Part shown: positions 32,462 to 32,607 of the stretch, in pieces
Position numbering within the stretch: position 1 is the first letter of the stretch
Layout: every line of letters starts with the position of its first letter
Assembly: GCA_945878875.1 (NCBI GenBank)
Contig: CAMCUC010000029.1
Location: 1 to 32,607 of the forward strand
DNA length: 32,607 nucleotides
Direction of reading: 5' to 3'
From: Rhizobium sp. Q54
GTDB lineage: Bacteria; Pseudomonadota; Alphaproteobacteria; Rhizobiales; Beijerinckiaceae
The notes under the pieces: model-generated
Told to the model about the DNA's origin: nothing
Seen by the model: the letters and a program-made list of their open reading frames with translations, nothing else
Databases searched by the model: none
Made by a program: the position numbers and the translations under genes

Positions 32462-32607
32462 ATGGCGAAGGAAAAATTCGAACGTAACAAGCCGCATTGC
32501 AACATCGGCACGATTGGTCACGTTGACCATGGCAAGACGTCGTTGACGGCAGCGATCACGAAGATTCTTGCTGAATCTGGCGGCGCCACGTTTACGGCGT
32601 ACGACCA
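32462..32607 (+). CDS. tuf: Elongation factor Tu, N-terminal end (partial)
   Basis: The first 48 codons plus two bases of a second EF-Tu gene run off the window end. The G1 motif [16 protein letters not shown] (19-34) is intact, and the N-terminus [16 protein letters not shown] is typical. GGAG is about eight bases upstream of the ATG. It closes the str operon after fusA. Together with the tuf tail at position 1, the genome has two EF-Tu genes here; how alike they are cannot be seen because the two fragments do not overlap. Confidence 0.98.
   Translation, partial: MAKEKFERNKPHCNIGTIGHVDHGKTSLTAAITKILAESGGATFTAYD

Overview
The window reads as an alphaproteobacterial chromosome segment, probably order Hyphomicrobiales (Rhizobiales). 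The evidence is the gene order tuf, tRNA-Trp, secE, nusG, rplK, rplA, rplJ, rplL, rpoB, rpoC, rpsL, rpsG, fusA, tuf; the sequence character of RpoB, RpoC, L7/L12 and L10; and GC-rich codon use. I cannot place the genus from sequence alone. The window starts inside the 3' end of one tuf gene and stops inside the 5' end of a second, so two EF-Tu genes bracket about 32 kb as direct repeats.

The core transcription and translation genes are all on the + strand. They are split by three blocks of accessory genes. Block A (217-2564, - strand) lies between tuf and tRNA-Trp. It encodes a GT2-GtrA fusion and a GT87-type membrane glycosyltransferase, a plausible lipid-linked sugar module. Block B (2959-9758) lies between tRNA-Trp and secE. 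It holds four - strand genes (a ZnuD-like TonB-dependent receptor, a short MetE-like protein, a META/HslJ-domain protein and a periplasmic trypsin-like protease) and, divergently, tonB and a small secreted protein. A near-perfect Zur-type operator (8016-8030) lies between the receptor and tonB, so this block looks like a zinc-acquisition locus. Block C (22315-28931) lies between rpoC and rpsL. It holds a PAS-like orphan protein, an orphan Bug/TctC binding protein, a two-HMA CopA copper ATPase, a SAM methyltransferase and a ThDP-dependent enzyme.

The core genes carry structured RNA in their leaders and spacers. There is a good promoter and 5' hairpin before secE, hairpins before rplK, and a switch-like L10 leader before rplJ. 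Between rplL and rpoB lie an attenuator-like terminator and other hairpins. There is a perfect hairpin between rpoB and rpoC, a terminator after rpoC, and a 453-base leader before rpsL with two strong stems, one followed by a U-rich tract. Two dispersed-repeat-like palindromic elements (2839-2871 and 26341-26452) sit beside accessory genes. No CRISPR array, transposase, integrase or phage gene was seen.

Nothing here is plainly a novel system. The most promising leads are the Zur-box zinc locus with its possible four-gene operon, the attenuator-like str-operon leader, and the GT2-GtrA/GT87 pair.
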